Shown piece by piece: positions 28,101 through 35,958 of a stretch of 64,000 bases of DNA (position 1 is the stretch's first letter; each line of letters opens with the position of its first letter). Origin of the DNA: Edaphobacter lichenicola. Lineage in GTDB: Bacteria; Acidobacteriota; Terriglobia; Terriglobales; Acidobacteriaceae. The stretch is taken from contig NZ_CP073696.1 in NCBI RefSeq assembly GCF_025264645.1, positions 4,464,001 through 4,528,000 on the forward strand, in the 5' to 3' direction. The position numbers were made by a program, and so were the translations under genes. Under the pieces are notes generated by a model that was given only the letters and a program-made list of their open reading frames with translations, searched no databases and was not told the DNA's origin.

Positions 28101-28384
28101 TGAGCCGAGGTCAGTTTGTTGTAGACCAGATAAGCGGAAGAGTCCGTAAACGAAGCGCCGAAGCCGTCCATCTGCTGGTATTGCACGGTGGGGGTGATCG
28201 TGATTGTGGTGGATCCGTTTTCTGTGGAGCTAAACGATACCGACGGCTGTTGAGATAAGAGTAAAGACTGATCTGCGTTTGTTTGGTAAACGCTGACGGT
28301 CTGTGCGTTTGCTGATTCGAACGCCGCAAACGCGGACACCAGAATGAGACTCAAGAGCAGGATGAGACGTCTATTTCGCAACAT
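25169..28384 (-). CDS. Modular secreted GH30 enzyme with FN3 and ricin-type lectin domains
   Basis: Extracellular glycosidase of about 1071 residues. Order: signal peptide (to ANAQ, residue 28); GH30 catalytic domain to about 475 with acid/base Glu228 (AAQNEP) and nucleophile Glu324 (FTECSG); FN3; FN3; ricin-B/CBM13-like lectin; FN3; second lectin domain. The lectin parts carry SCLDDTGGGTSNGTVLQQ and LCLNVPGG repeats. The FN3-lectin unit occurs twice with a near-identical sequence. GAGG six bases ahead supports the ATG at 28384 over a GTG four codons upstream. It converges on the winged-helix regulator with a 51-base gap. The lectins should hold the enzyme on a polysaccharide; the exact glycan is unknown. 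Confidence 0.92.
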   Translation of the reverse strand: MLRNRRLILLLSLILVSAFAAFESANAQTVSVYQTNADQSLLLSQQPSVSFSSTENGSTTITITPTVQYQQMDGFGASFTDSSAYLVYNKLTSAQQSALMQWFFSNTSGIGLNFLRQPMGASDFSAQGNFSYDDVASGQTDVSLTNFSIAKDLTYTIPVLKQAFAVNPNIKVEMLPWSPPAWMKTSSTMNGGNFNDTYYSALSQYFVKAIQAYQAQGIPVYSIAAQNEPENSNGSYPTETFSAAEEEAFISGYLGPALSSANLSTKIFGYEHNWGDTTYPEAILGNSGAYPYVAGTSWHCYSGSPSAQSTVETAYPNKGNWFTECSGETTGSFSGDLAWGMENLIIGATRNWAKSVTEWNLALDQNSGPTNGGCSNCRGFVTINDSTSPATITYNVENYLYGHAAKFVVPGAYRVESNSAAAGTGGIEDVAFQNPNGSMVLIAFNDATTSTTFDVNWYPNNTNFSYNLPAGAVATFTWTPSSSSGPVAPSNLAATATSSSQINLSWTASSTSGVTYSVFRSTSSGFSPSSSNQVASGLTSTSYSNTGLSSGTTYYYLVEAVASTGVSVPSNQSSATTTAVIPTAPTNLTATAASSAQINLSWTASSTSGVTYSVFGSTTSGFTPSSSNLIASGMSGTNYSATGLAASTTYYYKVEAVNSAGSSTASNQTSATTLAASGISTSGYYQIVNEASGSCLDDTGGGTSNGTVLQQYTCYGNNLNQEWKFTATSGGYYEVATYNTNTLAWNVVNSGTSPGTDMQLYTYGGGLNEQFEPAQLSTGYYEFIDRNSGLCLNVPGGANTNGLQLQISTCNGSTSESFTLNAITATAPAAPTALAATTSSSSQVNLSWTASTTSGVTYNVYGSTTSGFTPSSGNLLTSGLSATTYSNTGLTASTTYYYVVEAVNSVGSSPASNQASATTSATGGGSGISTTAYYTIVNVASGSCVDDTGGGTSNGTVLQQWTCSNNTNQEWLFTATGSGYYEVTTYNANTLAWNVVNVGTSPGTNMQLWTYGGGLNEQFEPVLLSTGYYEFIDRNSGLCLNVPGGATTNGLQLQINTCNGSTSESFKLNQL
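25185..26660 (-). repeat. Tandem 738-744 bp duplication coding FN3-lectin units
   Basis: Two adjacent DNA units encode FN3 plus lectin. The same landmarks recur at a distance of 738 to 744 bases, for example GACTCGCTCG at 25191 and 25935. Similarity is high at DNA level, which points to a fairly recent in-frame duplication within the enzyme gene. Confidence 0.8.
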
Positions 28385-29018
28385 TACTAACCTCACATGG
28401 GTGCTAGTTTTGATCCTCTCTGAGGAGGATGTAGCTGAGGGCGAGAAAGCGGTCTTGATTGTGGAGGTGAAGTTGCCAGGATCGAATTGGGGCGCGGTCC
28501 CTCAATCCTCCAGTTTGGGGCTGTGGTTGTAGGTGTATCAGGTAGCTAGTTTTGTCAATTGGCCGGAGATCTGACCTGGAGCATTGGGACCGTCCTTTGG
28601 GGAGATTCGGAGAGCGAAGGGAACGGTAGGCCTAAAAATGCATGATGGTCATGGAGTTGTGCCGATGAAATGCTGATGAAATCCTGATGGGCCGGAGTTA
28701 ACCCCTGAACTTCCGTCGTTGTCGGCATCGTAGTCGACATAATCGTTGAAGGAAACGCTATACTCGCCCGACTTGCTGGCGACAACTGCAGCCGGTTACG
28801 GTACATCTGGCTGAGCGCCTCTTGCACCGGCGAAAATTCTTCGGAACAACGTGCAGCCTCCGTTGTTGCGCAAGGTGTGCCGATCAGGTAAACATAGGGT
28901 CTGCCGCATGCTAGGTCGCGTCGGCGTTGCCGAAAAGAAAAGTGATTTCACCAGGGAAGTATTTTGAACAGCATGACGGTGTCACGCAAACAAGCAGCCT
29001 GCCGGGAAGGGTAGACGT
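28385..29018. other. Divergent regulatory region between modular GH30 and TPR genes
   Basis: This 634-base gap contains the second triple 11-base repeat at 28662-28694. No gene is seen; the frame at 28555-28827 runs through the repeat and looks like chance. Confidence 0.55.
28662..28694. promoter_or_regulatory. Triple 11-bp direct repeat, copy 2
   Basis: CCGATGAAATG, CTGATGAAATC and CTGATGGGCCG start at 28662, 28673 and 28684, again an 11-base step. It lies 278 bases upstream of the modular GH30 start and about 335 bases upstream of the TPR gene. The similarity to copy 1 extends leftward (GATGGTCATGGAGTTG against GATGGTCGTGGAGTTG). Confidence 0.6.
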
Positions 29019-30710
29019 ATGCAAACGAAGCTGGGTATGACATCGTTGCTACGAACCTGGTCTATTCGCTTTGACTCTGTTGTGGCGCTTGCTATCACCG
29101 GGTTGGTTTCCGCTGTATGCCAGGCGCAGTTACCAAGGTCAGCTTCGGCGGTCGTTCCCCCTGATGGATCCGTCACAAGCCAGATGCACGAAGCGGTCGC
29201 CTTCGCTCAGCGAGGCGATGAGCAACATGCACTCGCACTGATTGGCGCTGTGCTCAGTCATCATCCGGCCTTTGTCCCTGCTCTAAAGCTGCAAGGCGCC
29301 CTGCTTGAAGAAACAGGACACGATGTCGAGGCGGCGCTATCGTTTCGGAAGGCGCTGAATTACTCTCCGAACGATGCGGAGATGTTACTGAGGGTGGGCA
29401 CCAATGACCTTGTGACGGGCCACACAGACGAGGCAATCAAGCTGCTGGAACGCAGGATACGTGCCGTTCCGGGAGACGAGGAAGGCAACTACTACCTTGC
29501 GCAGGCGTATCACCTGAAGGGGAACAACGACCTGGCGCTCACCGCGATTCGGAAGGCGTTGAAGGCTTCACCCAATGATGCTCCGATTCTGCAAAAATAC
29601 GGGGAACTGCTGTGCAGCTCCGGTGTGAGCGATGAGGCGCTGCAATGGCTCAAGAAAGCTCAAAACGTCGATCCATCGCTCGCTCGCATCAACTTCGATC
29701 TCGCGATCGCCAGCTACAACAGCATGGACCTGAAGGCAGCCGCGGAGTACGCCACGATCCAAGCCGCGTTGCAGCCGAAGGATGTCGACAATCTAATTCT
29801 GCTAGCTTCGGTTCAAGTAAAGCTTGCCCAATGGCAGGAAGCGAAGGGGAGTCTACAGACGGTTTTGACTTTGAGACAGGATGACGCGCCTTCGATTCTT
29901 CAGCTTGGACACTGCGAACTAGAGCTGAAGAACTACCAGGCATCGATCGACGCGCTGAACCGATCCCTCCAACTGGATCCAACGCAGGTACAGGCCCACT
30001 ATCTTCTTTCGCGAGCCTATAACGGCCTGGGAAACACTGCTGAAGCGCAACACGAGGCAGCATTGCATCGAGAGATGATGCAACACGTTTCTTTCAACCT
30101 GACGAAGGCTGAAGCCAATCGAGAGAATTCGCTCTCGGATCAAGCGCGACAGCTTCTTGCAGATGGTCATGAAGCGGAGGCTCTGCAGCTCTTCGAAGAC
30201 AGCACCGAAGGACCTTCCACCACTCGCGGCAGCGCCCGGGTGTCAGTCGGAGCCACCTATTTGTCTTTAGGAAACTCGGAGGCCGCCGAGCGCAACCTAC
30301 GGCACGCACTAGAGCTAGACCCCAGAACCCGTGGCGCTCATACATACCTTGGGATCCTGGCGTTACAGCAAGGCAATCTTAGTCAGGCTGAGACTAGCTT
30401 CGAGGCAGAACTTGCGCTTGATCCTAATCATCCACTTGCACTGGGAGAGTTAGGCGAAGTACGCTACCACCAACGCAGATGGGCTGAGGCTTCGGAACTC
30501 CTCACGAAATCGAAGACCACGATTCCAGCGCTTCTCTATATGCTCTGCGATTCCGACTTTCAGCTTGGAAAAACGCAGGCGGCCGAGCTTACAGCCGAGG
30601 CGTTGGCAGCATACGGGAAGAACGAGCCAACTATCATGCAGGCGCTCACGAAGTTGTTGCGCCTTAATGGACATACCGAATTAGCCGACCGCCTCGCGCA
30701 TCAGTCTTAA
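29019..30710 (+). CDS. Exported TPR-repeat protein
   Basis: Protein of 563 residues with an N-terminal hydrophobic leader (VVALAITGLVSAVCQAQ), then about ten tetratricopeptide repeats across the rest (for example ALTAIRKALKASPNDAPILQKYGELL and AERNLRHALELDPRTRGAHTYLGILAL). TPR arrays are protein-binding scaffolds; no catalytic motif is present. In acidobacteria such proteins often neighbour CRTAC1 proteins, as here, so the two may work together at the cell surface (inference). It ends exactly at the CRTAC1 stop: the two genes converge and share TTAA. The start ATG has a GAAGGG-like site upstream. Confidence 0.85.
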   Translation: MQTKLGMTSLLRTWSIRFDSVVALAITGLVSAVCQAQLPRSASAVVPPDGSVTSQMHEAVAFAQRGDEQHALALIGAVLSHHPAFVPALKLQGALLEETGHDVEAALSFRKALNYSPNDAEMLLRVGTNDLVTGHTDEAIKLLERRIRAVPGDEEGNYYLAQAYHLKGNNDLALTAIRKALKASPNDAPILQKYGELLCSSGVSDEALQWLKKAQNVDPSLARINFDLAIASYNSMDLKAAAEYATIQAALQPKDVDNLILLASVQVKLAQWQEAKGSLQTVLTLRQDDAPSILQLGHCELELKNYQASIDALNRSLQLDPTQVQAHYLLSRAYNGLGNTAEAQHEAALHREMMQHVSFNLTKAEANRENSLSDQARQLLADGHEAEALQLFEDSTEGPSTTRGSARVSVGATYLSLGNSEAAERNLRHALELDPRTRGAHTYLGILALQQGNLSQAETSFEAELALDPNHPLALGELGEVRYHQRRWAEASELLTKSKTTIPALLYMLCDSDFQLGKTQAAELTAEALAAYGKNEPTIMQALTKLLRLNGHTELADRLAHQS

Positions 30711-32467
30711 TTCACCTTGTGATCTCCGGCGCTCTCCGTAATCGTGAGTACCTGATCAGCCTTCACGTTGGTCAATGTCTGCTTCAACCCTGTTGGCCAC
30801 GACAGTTCAATTCTGTCGACGCTAGCAGCACTGCCGAGACCAAAGTGCACTCGTTTGTCGCTGGAGGAGTTGTAGCCCACAGCGGTTGTAGCTTCGTTAT
30901 ACTGACTCCCCAAAGTTGTGGTGATCTTCACCTTGGTTCCGAGTCCGTCTCGATTGTCCTTAACTCCAACTAGCTTCAGGATGATCCAGTGATTGTGGTT
31001 TTCGGTCCGGTTCATCAGCAACTCGGGCGGTCCGTTCAATATGGTCACAGCAATATCGACCTTGCCGTCATTATTGAAGTCACCGAACGCCGCTCCTCGA
31101 TGCGGTGCAGGCGTGACAAAGCTTAGGCCCGCTGTCGCACTTACATCTGCAAAGGTAAGGTTGCCGAGGTTGCGAAAAAGACTGTTCGGCAGTGCAAACG
31201 GCCGGTGCTCCACCTCCATGGAGTTGTCTAGAATCGCACCGTTCGCCGTAAATAAATCCTTCAGGCCATCATTGTCGAAGTCATAGCCACCGGTTCCCCA
31301 TCCAGTGATTCTCGCAGTCGGAGGGGTAAGTCCAGCTGCGTTTGTTGCGTCTTCGAACTGGCCATCACCAGAATTTTTGTATAACGGAAAAGTATCGCCG
31401 AACATGGCAGTGTGAAAGATATCGGGTCGACCGTCGTTGTCCAGATCGCGAAAGTCAGTCCCCATGCCAGCTACTGTCTTACCCATCTCGTTGTACGCGG
31501 TTCCAGCGGTAGTCGCCTCATCGGTGAATGTACCGTCTCCGTTGTTGTGCAGCAGTAGATTTGGAAACGTATCGTTTGAGACAAAAATATCTATGAAGCC
31601 GTCGCCATCATAATCGGCAAATGCAACGCCCATGCCCTTGCCGACATAGAGCCCAATGTGAGACGTGTCCGAAACGTCTGTGAAAGTTCCGTTGCCGTTG
31701 TTGCGATAAAGGATGTTTGGTAGCCCCTGGAAATCGTCCGGCGAGCAGTACGTGGCAATCTTGTGCGTGCTGCAGCTTGCGGCAGTCTTCAGATCGTAGT
31801 TCAGGTAGTTGACCACGAGCAGGTCGAGCAAGCCATCGTTGTTGTAATCAAACCATCCCGCAGTAACAGACCAGGCCTTGCCAATCCCCGGAATCACTCC
31901 AGTGGCGCCTGATTTGGACGTGACATCGGTGAAGGTGCCGTCGCCGTTATTGTGGAAGAGCTGGTTGTGATTGACCCCAGTGACATACAAGTCGACAAAG
32001 CCGTCATTGTCGTAATCGGCTGCCGCTACACCCATGGAATAGCCTATGCCCGCAAGACCAGCCTTTGACGTTACGTCTGTAAAGGTACCGTCACCGTTGT
32101 TGTGAAATAGTCGGTTCGAGAAGGTGGGATTTGATTTATCGAGCGATGGAAGTTCCGCGCCATTAGTGAAAAAGATGTCAAGCAATCCATCGTTGTCATA
32201 GTCAAAGACGGCAACCCCACCAGCCATCGTTTCAATAGAGTACCGGTGTGAGCTGACGCTGTTGTTAAGAACGAAATTTATCCCCGACCGTTTTATGACG
32301 TTCTCAAACTTAATGGGCGCTGTGGAAGGCTTTCCCAACTGTTGTGGCAATGAGGGCCGCGTGGCCTGTGCCAAAGCGGAATGCTGCCCCGAATGCACGC
32401 CAGCAACAACGCAAATGGGCAAGAAGAAGCAGACAACAAATTTAGGAATTTCACAAGAGAGCTTCAT
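30707..32467 (-). CDS. CRTAC1-family protein with FG-GAP/VCBS repeats and ASPIC/UnbV domain
   Basis: Secreted protein of about 586 residues. Signal peptide (FVVCFFLPICVVAGV to ALAQ), then an integrin-like propeller of calcium-binding repeats (FDYDNDGLLDIFFTNG, ADYDNDGFVDLYVTG, FNNDGKVDIAVTIL) and a C-terminal ASPIC/UnbV domain (GLGTKVKITTTLGSQ, VHFGLGSAASVDRIELSWPTG). The family is extracellular and binds calcium; its job in bacteria is not settled. The ATG at 32467 gives a proper signal peptide; the open frame extends 41 codons further without support. Together with the TPR gene it closes the repeat-bracketed carbohydrate block. Confidence 0.88.
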   Translation of the reverse strand: MKLSCEIPKFVVCFFLPICVVAGVHSGQHSALAQATRPSLPQQLGKPSTAPIKFENVIKRSGINFVLNNSVSSHRYSIETMAGGVAVFDYDNDGLLDIFFTNGAELPSLDKSNPTFSNRLFHNNGDGTFTDVTSKAGLAGIGYSMGVAAADYDNDGFVDLYVTGVNHNQLFHNNGDGTFTDVTSKSGATGVIPGIGKAWSVTAGWFDYNNDGLLDLLVVNYLNYDLKTAASCSTHKIATYCSPDDFQGLPNILYRNNGNGTFTDVSDTSHIGLYVGKGMGVAFADYDGDGFIDIFVSNDTFPNLLLHNNGDGTFTDEATTAGTAYNEMGKTVAGMGTDFRDLDNDGRPDIFHTAMFGDTFPLYKNSGDGQFEDATNAAGLTPPTARITGWGTGGYDFDNDGLKDLFTANGAILDNSMEVEHRPFALPNSLFRNLGNLTFADVSATAGLSFVTPAPHRGAAFGDFNNDGKVDIAVTILNGPPELLMNRTENHNHWIILKLVGVKDNRDGLGTKVKITTTLGSQYNEATTAVGYNSSSDKRVHFGLGSAASVDRIELSWPTGLKQTLTNVKADQVLTITESAGDHKVN

Positions 32468-32597
32468 GCAATCGTCAATCGCAATCGTTTCTAGTACGGA
32501 CGCTGCCACTTCAAATAGTTTGAGTTTACAGAGAATAAAAGCAGTAAAACTTCCCGTATCCAGATCTTTTGCAGTTTGCTTGAACTCCAACCCAATT

Positions 32598-32736
32598 TAT
32601 TGAGTATAAAGTGGTAAAGACGGAATCGATCTCCGGCGCAGCTAATGGATCCTGTAACTTACAGATTCTAAAAGGTGCAGGAGGCGCCAAAAGTGCCAGA
32701 ATGTCCAAACGTTCTTGCAAATCTCTTGCAAACTAT
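32598..32736. repeat. Dispersed repeat, about 140 bp, copy 2
   Basis: Direct copy of 16951-17096. Similarity runs from TTATTGA-TATAAA through CTGTAACTTACAGATTCTA to CTTGCAAATCTCTTGC. The hairpin arm is degenerate here (left arm GGATCCTGTAA against right arm TTACAGATTCT). Spacing to copy 1 is 15.6 kb. Confidence 0.7.
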
Positions 32737-32838
32737 TCCGCTGTCGCCTCCAAGAAAGCTGGCTGCATCGAGTTTTCTTGCGCGGGGACGGACCGATAAC
32801 TCAACACAAGCCGACTTCTCGGCAGTTATCGTGTCCCA

Positions 32839-32864
32839 GTGAGTGCATTGGGAAATGCACTCAC
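32839..32864. other. Perfect hairpin of unknown role
   Basis: GTGAGTGCATT and AATGCACTCAC form an 11-base stem with a GGGA loop. There is no T tract on either side, so it is not a standard intrinsic terminator. It lies 107 bases beyond the stop of the damaged SDR gene. Confidence 0.45.
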
Positions 32865-32970
32865 CGAGATCCGCCAATTTCAGCTGGGTTAAAGCCGGGA
32901 GCAAACGTCCCCGCGGTAAATCACTTTGCGGGCGGCCGGAAGGTTAGCCGCTAGCCGAGGTCTGCAGACG

Positions 32971-33705
32971 TTAGATGGCCGTCATGCCGCCGTCGACAAA
33001 CAACTCCACCCCGTTCACGAAGCTCAGAATCGTCTGAAGCAAGAAACAGCGCGACCGTCGCGACTTCCTCAGATTGACCCATCTTTCCCCGCGGGATCAG
33101 GGATTCGAAATCCTGCTTCGCTTCCTTGGTGAGAACTTCTTTCTGCATCGGTGTGGCGATCGCCCCCGGGACCAGCAAGTTCAACCGGATATTTCTGCCC
33201 TTCAGTTCGTTGAGCCACGTGCGTGCGAATGAGCGTAACGCCAACTTGCTCGCCGCATACACGCTGAAACCAGGAAAACCTTTCGCCGAAGCATTTGATC
33301 CGGTCATGATGATCGAACCGCCATCGTTGAACAGCGGCAACGCCTTCTGAACCGTAAACAGCGTGCCGCGCACATTCAGGTCGAAGGCCGCATCGAAGTG
33401 CTGCTCGGTAATCTCGCCCAGTCGTACAGCCTCGCCCTTGCCAGCGCTCGCGAACAGGACGTCGATCTTGCCCTTTTCTCGCTTAACTGTATCGAACAGA
33501 CGGTCGAGATCGTCGAGATTTGCTGCGTCACCGCGCACGCCGGTCACGTTTCGGCCAATCAACTTGACGGCCTCATCGAGCTGCTCCTGCTTCCTACCGG
33601 TGATGAAAACGTAAGCTCCCTCTTCAAAAAAGAGCATGGCGCTTGCCAGCGCCATGCCGCTCGATCCACCCGTGATGACTGCAACTTTCCTTCAAGCTTT
33701 CCCAT
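32971..33705 (-). pseudogene. SDR oxidoreductase with two frame disruptions
   Basis: NAD(P)-dependent SDR of about 244 codons. AAGGAG precedes the ATG at 33705, giving MGKLEGK. The frame is then lost near 33685, where AAAGTT stands for an expected AAAGGTT; the next frame gives AVITGGSSGM. The body is good SDR sequence: TGSNASAKGFPGFSVYAASKLAL with the catalytic YxxxK, and NLLVPGAIATPM. Near 33025 the frame changes again, and the proper ending SFVNGVELFVDGGMTAI is read to a stop at 32971. The two shifts compensate. The gene is divergent from a broken AraC-type regulator, a known pairing. Decay or sequencing error are both possible. Confidence 0.8.
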
Positions 33706-33824
33706 AATTACTCCTTCGATAGATCTGTAGAATTCAGTTACAGGAGAGTAGAGTTCTTTTGCGGTGGACGGGAAGTGCTTAGGAGTCCTAGTATTTGTCC
33801 ATTCGTCCAAACTAAGAGGCCATA

Positions 33825-34167
33825 TTGGATCCGATAACCGATATCTTCAGTACGATGCACGTAACCGCTTTCGGTCAGCATAGGCTGGAAGCTACAGCCA
33901 CGTGGGGCTTGATACAGGAGAAACAGACCGAAGAAAAAGTCACGCCTTCCGGCAAAAGGATTTCGCGCACCGATTTGGCGCACTTCGCCATGCTGTCGCG
34001 CGGTAACTACTGCTCAGTGTCGAAGGCATCCCGGACCCGATTCCCCTCACCGGTGGCGACTGCTTCTTGCTGGCCCGAGGGACTTCGATTGTTTTGCGCG
34101 ATAGCCCGCGAACACGTCCAAGGTCACCTAGTGCCGCAACCTCGTCTTCAAGGAACGTCGCTTCCCT
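33825..34167 (+). pseudogene. AraC-family regulator remnant (cupin part only)
   Basis: The N-terminal cupin of an AraC-type regulator is recognisable: MDPITDIFSTMHVTAFGQHRLEA, then SRGNY. The expected WLSVEG is broken by the loss of one base near 34014 (TGCTCAGTG for TGGCTCAGTG). The next frame continues with LSVEGIPDPIPLTGGDCFLLARG and LRDSPRTRPRS. The sequence then reaches the convergent ABC permease end without any helix-turn-helix domain. This looks like a truncated and frameshifted relic. The divergent SDR gene was probably its target. Confidence 0.7.
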
Positions 34168-35958
34168 TCAGGAATCGCGTAGCCCCAACTTCTGCGGAAA
34201 CTCCTCGTCCTCATCTACTGGGGTGTCGAGTGTGGACTGCGCCAGCAAGCGGGCGTGTGTTCTTTGCAGAACGAGATGTGTTCCTAAGAAGAGGATTGCT
34301 GTGTTGAGGAGATGCGTCACAGAGGCTTCGATCCATGCTTCCTTCGCGACCAGGATTGAGACGAAGATGGGAAAGAGGACGAGGTAACGAAGAACTGCCA
34401 AAGGTAGATCGTTTACAGAGCTTTTATGGAGATGAGTAAACGGGATACTGCGTACAGAGAACAACAGCACGTTGGGGAGTAGAAGAGCCAAGCCTATTGA
34501 TACAAGGATCTGGCCGGTTGCTATGCGAGGGATCTTCATGGCGGCAGGTGAGACGCTGTGAAGTAAAAGAGCGGTGCTACCTCCAATGAGGAATGTCGCG
34601 AGAGAGATCCAGAGGTAGGCTCCGGCGAGATGGCCGGAGCGCGGACGCCCGATGAGGACGCGGAAGAGCCATGATCCGCGGCGATCGACTGGCGCTGCGA
34701 GGACGGATCGAAGTCCGGCGACGGTGAAGAAGGCCATGATGGGGATTGCAGAGCGGATGCCATCGGGCTGCAGGGCAATGCGTGTGTGGCCCTGTTCGAC
34801 CTGGAGGGTGACCATCTGGGCCAGGGCAAGAGCGACGCTGAGACCGCCGAAGATGGCGAGGCTGATGCGCTGACGCTGTCCGCGCAGGATGGTCTGAGTG
34901 ATGAAGTGGAAGACGGCTCGCTGCGAGGGATGGCGCAGGATGGTGGCGTGGAGGAGGCGGTGGATGGGATTGGTTCGCTGGCCTTTGGCGCTGGTTGCGG
35001 CTGAGCCCTCGATGAGCTGACGGACGCGGCGACGGTAGGCGAGAGGATAGGTCAGCAAAGTACATGCCGAGGATAGAAGGAGTGCGTAGCATCCGATGCG
35101 CGCCATGGTGTGGAAGATGGCGGGGGTTGAGGGGCCGTTGAGGAGGTACTCGTATATGCCGAGGAACCAGAAGGGCGGGAAGTAGCGGATGGCGGGGCTG
35201 CCGGAGGTGAAGAGAGCTTCGAGCGATCCTGCGACGGTGGGGCAGAGTAGAAGGACCGCCAGCAAGGCCATGATGGAGAGGCCTTGCAGTAGCGGGGTGA
35301 TTCGGCGGAAGAGGGCTTCGCCGATGGCGTTGAGGAGGATGCCCTGAATGGAGAGGAAGGTGGTTGCGGCAAAGACTCCGCTGATGGTGACGGCGACGAA
35401 GTGTGAGAAGAGATGACGGAGGAAGTTGTGCTGCTCGGCGGCGAGGGGAAAGAAGAGCGTGCCCAGGATGCTGGTGCCGAGTTGAACGAGGAGGAGAAAG
35501 ATAGCGAGGGCAAGGACGCGAGCGAAGAAGAGTTTGCGGCTGGGGATAGGGAGAACCGAAAGGACGAAGATGTCGAGAATGTCGGGGAAGAGTAGATCCC
35601 ACTCGTAGACAGTGACTGCTCCCATGACGACGAAGGAGTAGACGATGTAGAAGGAGTGATCGCCTGCTTGCGACCAGAAGGGGCGATGCAGGGGGGCAGG
35701 CGGGAAGGCGTGATAAGCAGGGAAGAGAAAGAGCGAGACGATGAGGGTTGGGAGCGCAACGGCAGCGGCGATTTGCATGACGCGCTTGGTCTCGTCGTCG
35801 GAGGCGAGAAGCTCGCTGTGGAAGAAGCGGTGGAGGATGTGGCGCACCAGAACTTCGAGGCTGCTTTGGATTCGCGGCGGAGATGTGGTTTGCGCCTGGA
35901 CGGCGAGCGAGAGGACGGGATGACGAGGTGGAGCGAAGAGGCCGGCGTGCTCAGACAT
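34168..35958 (-). CDS. ABC-2-like multi-pass permease
   Basis: Integral membrane protein of about 596 residues with roughly a dozen hydrophobic segments (for example IAAAVALPTLIVSLFLF, VLALAIFLLLVQLGTSILG, LSIMALLAVLLLCPTVAG). No ATPase or binding domain. The ATG at 35958 overlaps the last eight bases of the ATPase gene, so the two are translationally coupled and form one exporter. The cargo is unknown. Long open frames in the other minus-strand registers across this gene are codon-bias shadows. The PadR-regulated divergent promoter lies upstream of the ATPase gene. Confidence 0.82.
   Translation of the reverse strand: MSEHAGLFAPPRHPVLSLAVQAQTTSPPRIQSSLEVLVRHILHRFFHSELLASDDETKRVMQIAAAVALPTLIVSLFLFPAYHAFPPAPLHRPFWSQAGDHSFYIVYSFVVMGAVTVYEWDLLFPDILDIFVLSVLPIPSRKLFFARVLALAIFLLLVQLGTSILGTLFFPLAAEQHNFLRHLFSHFVAVTISGVFAATTFLSIQGILLNAIGEALFRRITPLLQGLSIMALLAVLLLCPTVAGSLEALFTSGSPAIRYFPPFWFLGIYEYLLNGPSTPAIFHTMARIGCYALLLSSACTLLTYPLAYRRRVRQLIEGSAATSAKGQRTNPIHRLLHATILRHPSQRAVFHFITQTILRGQRQRISLAIFGGLSVALALAQMVTLQVEQGHTRIALQPDGIRSAIPIMAFFTVAGLRSVLAAPVDRRGSWLFRVLIGRPRSGHLAGAYLWISLATFLIGGSTALLLHSVSPAAMKIPRIATGQILVSIGLALLLPNVLLFSVRSIPFTHLHKSSVNDLPLAVLRYLVLFPIFVSILVAKEAWIEASVTHLLNTAILFLGTHLVLQRTHARLLAQSTLDTPVDEDEEFPQKLGLRDS

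Larger units (their letters stand above)
32468..32970. other. Gene-free stretch with repeat copy 2 and a hairpin
   Basis: This 503-base gap holds the dispersed repeat (32598-32736) and a perfect 11-base hairpin (32839-32864). The short frames crossing it follow the repeat and are not convincing genes. Confidence 0.5.

Noticed and set aside
34577..35759. Long minus-strand frames (341 and 235 codons) within the ABC permease
   Set aside because: Pro/Arg/Ser-rich low-complexity translations in the wrong register of a clear membrane protein that is coupled to its ATPase.
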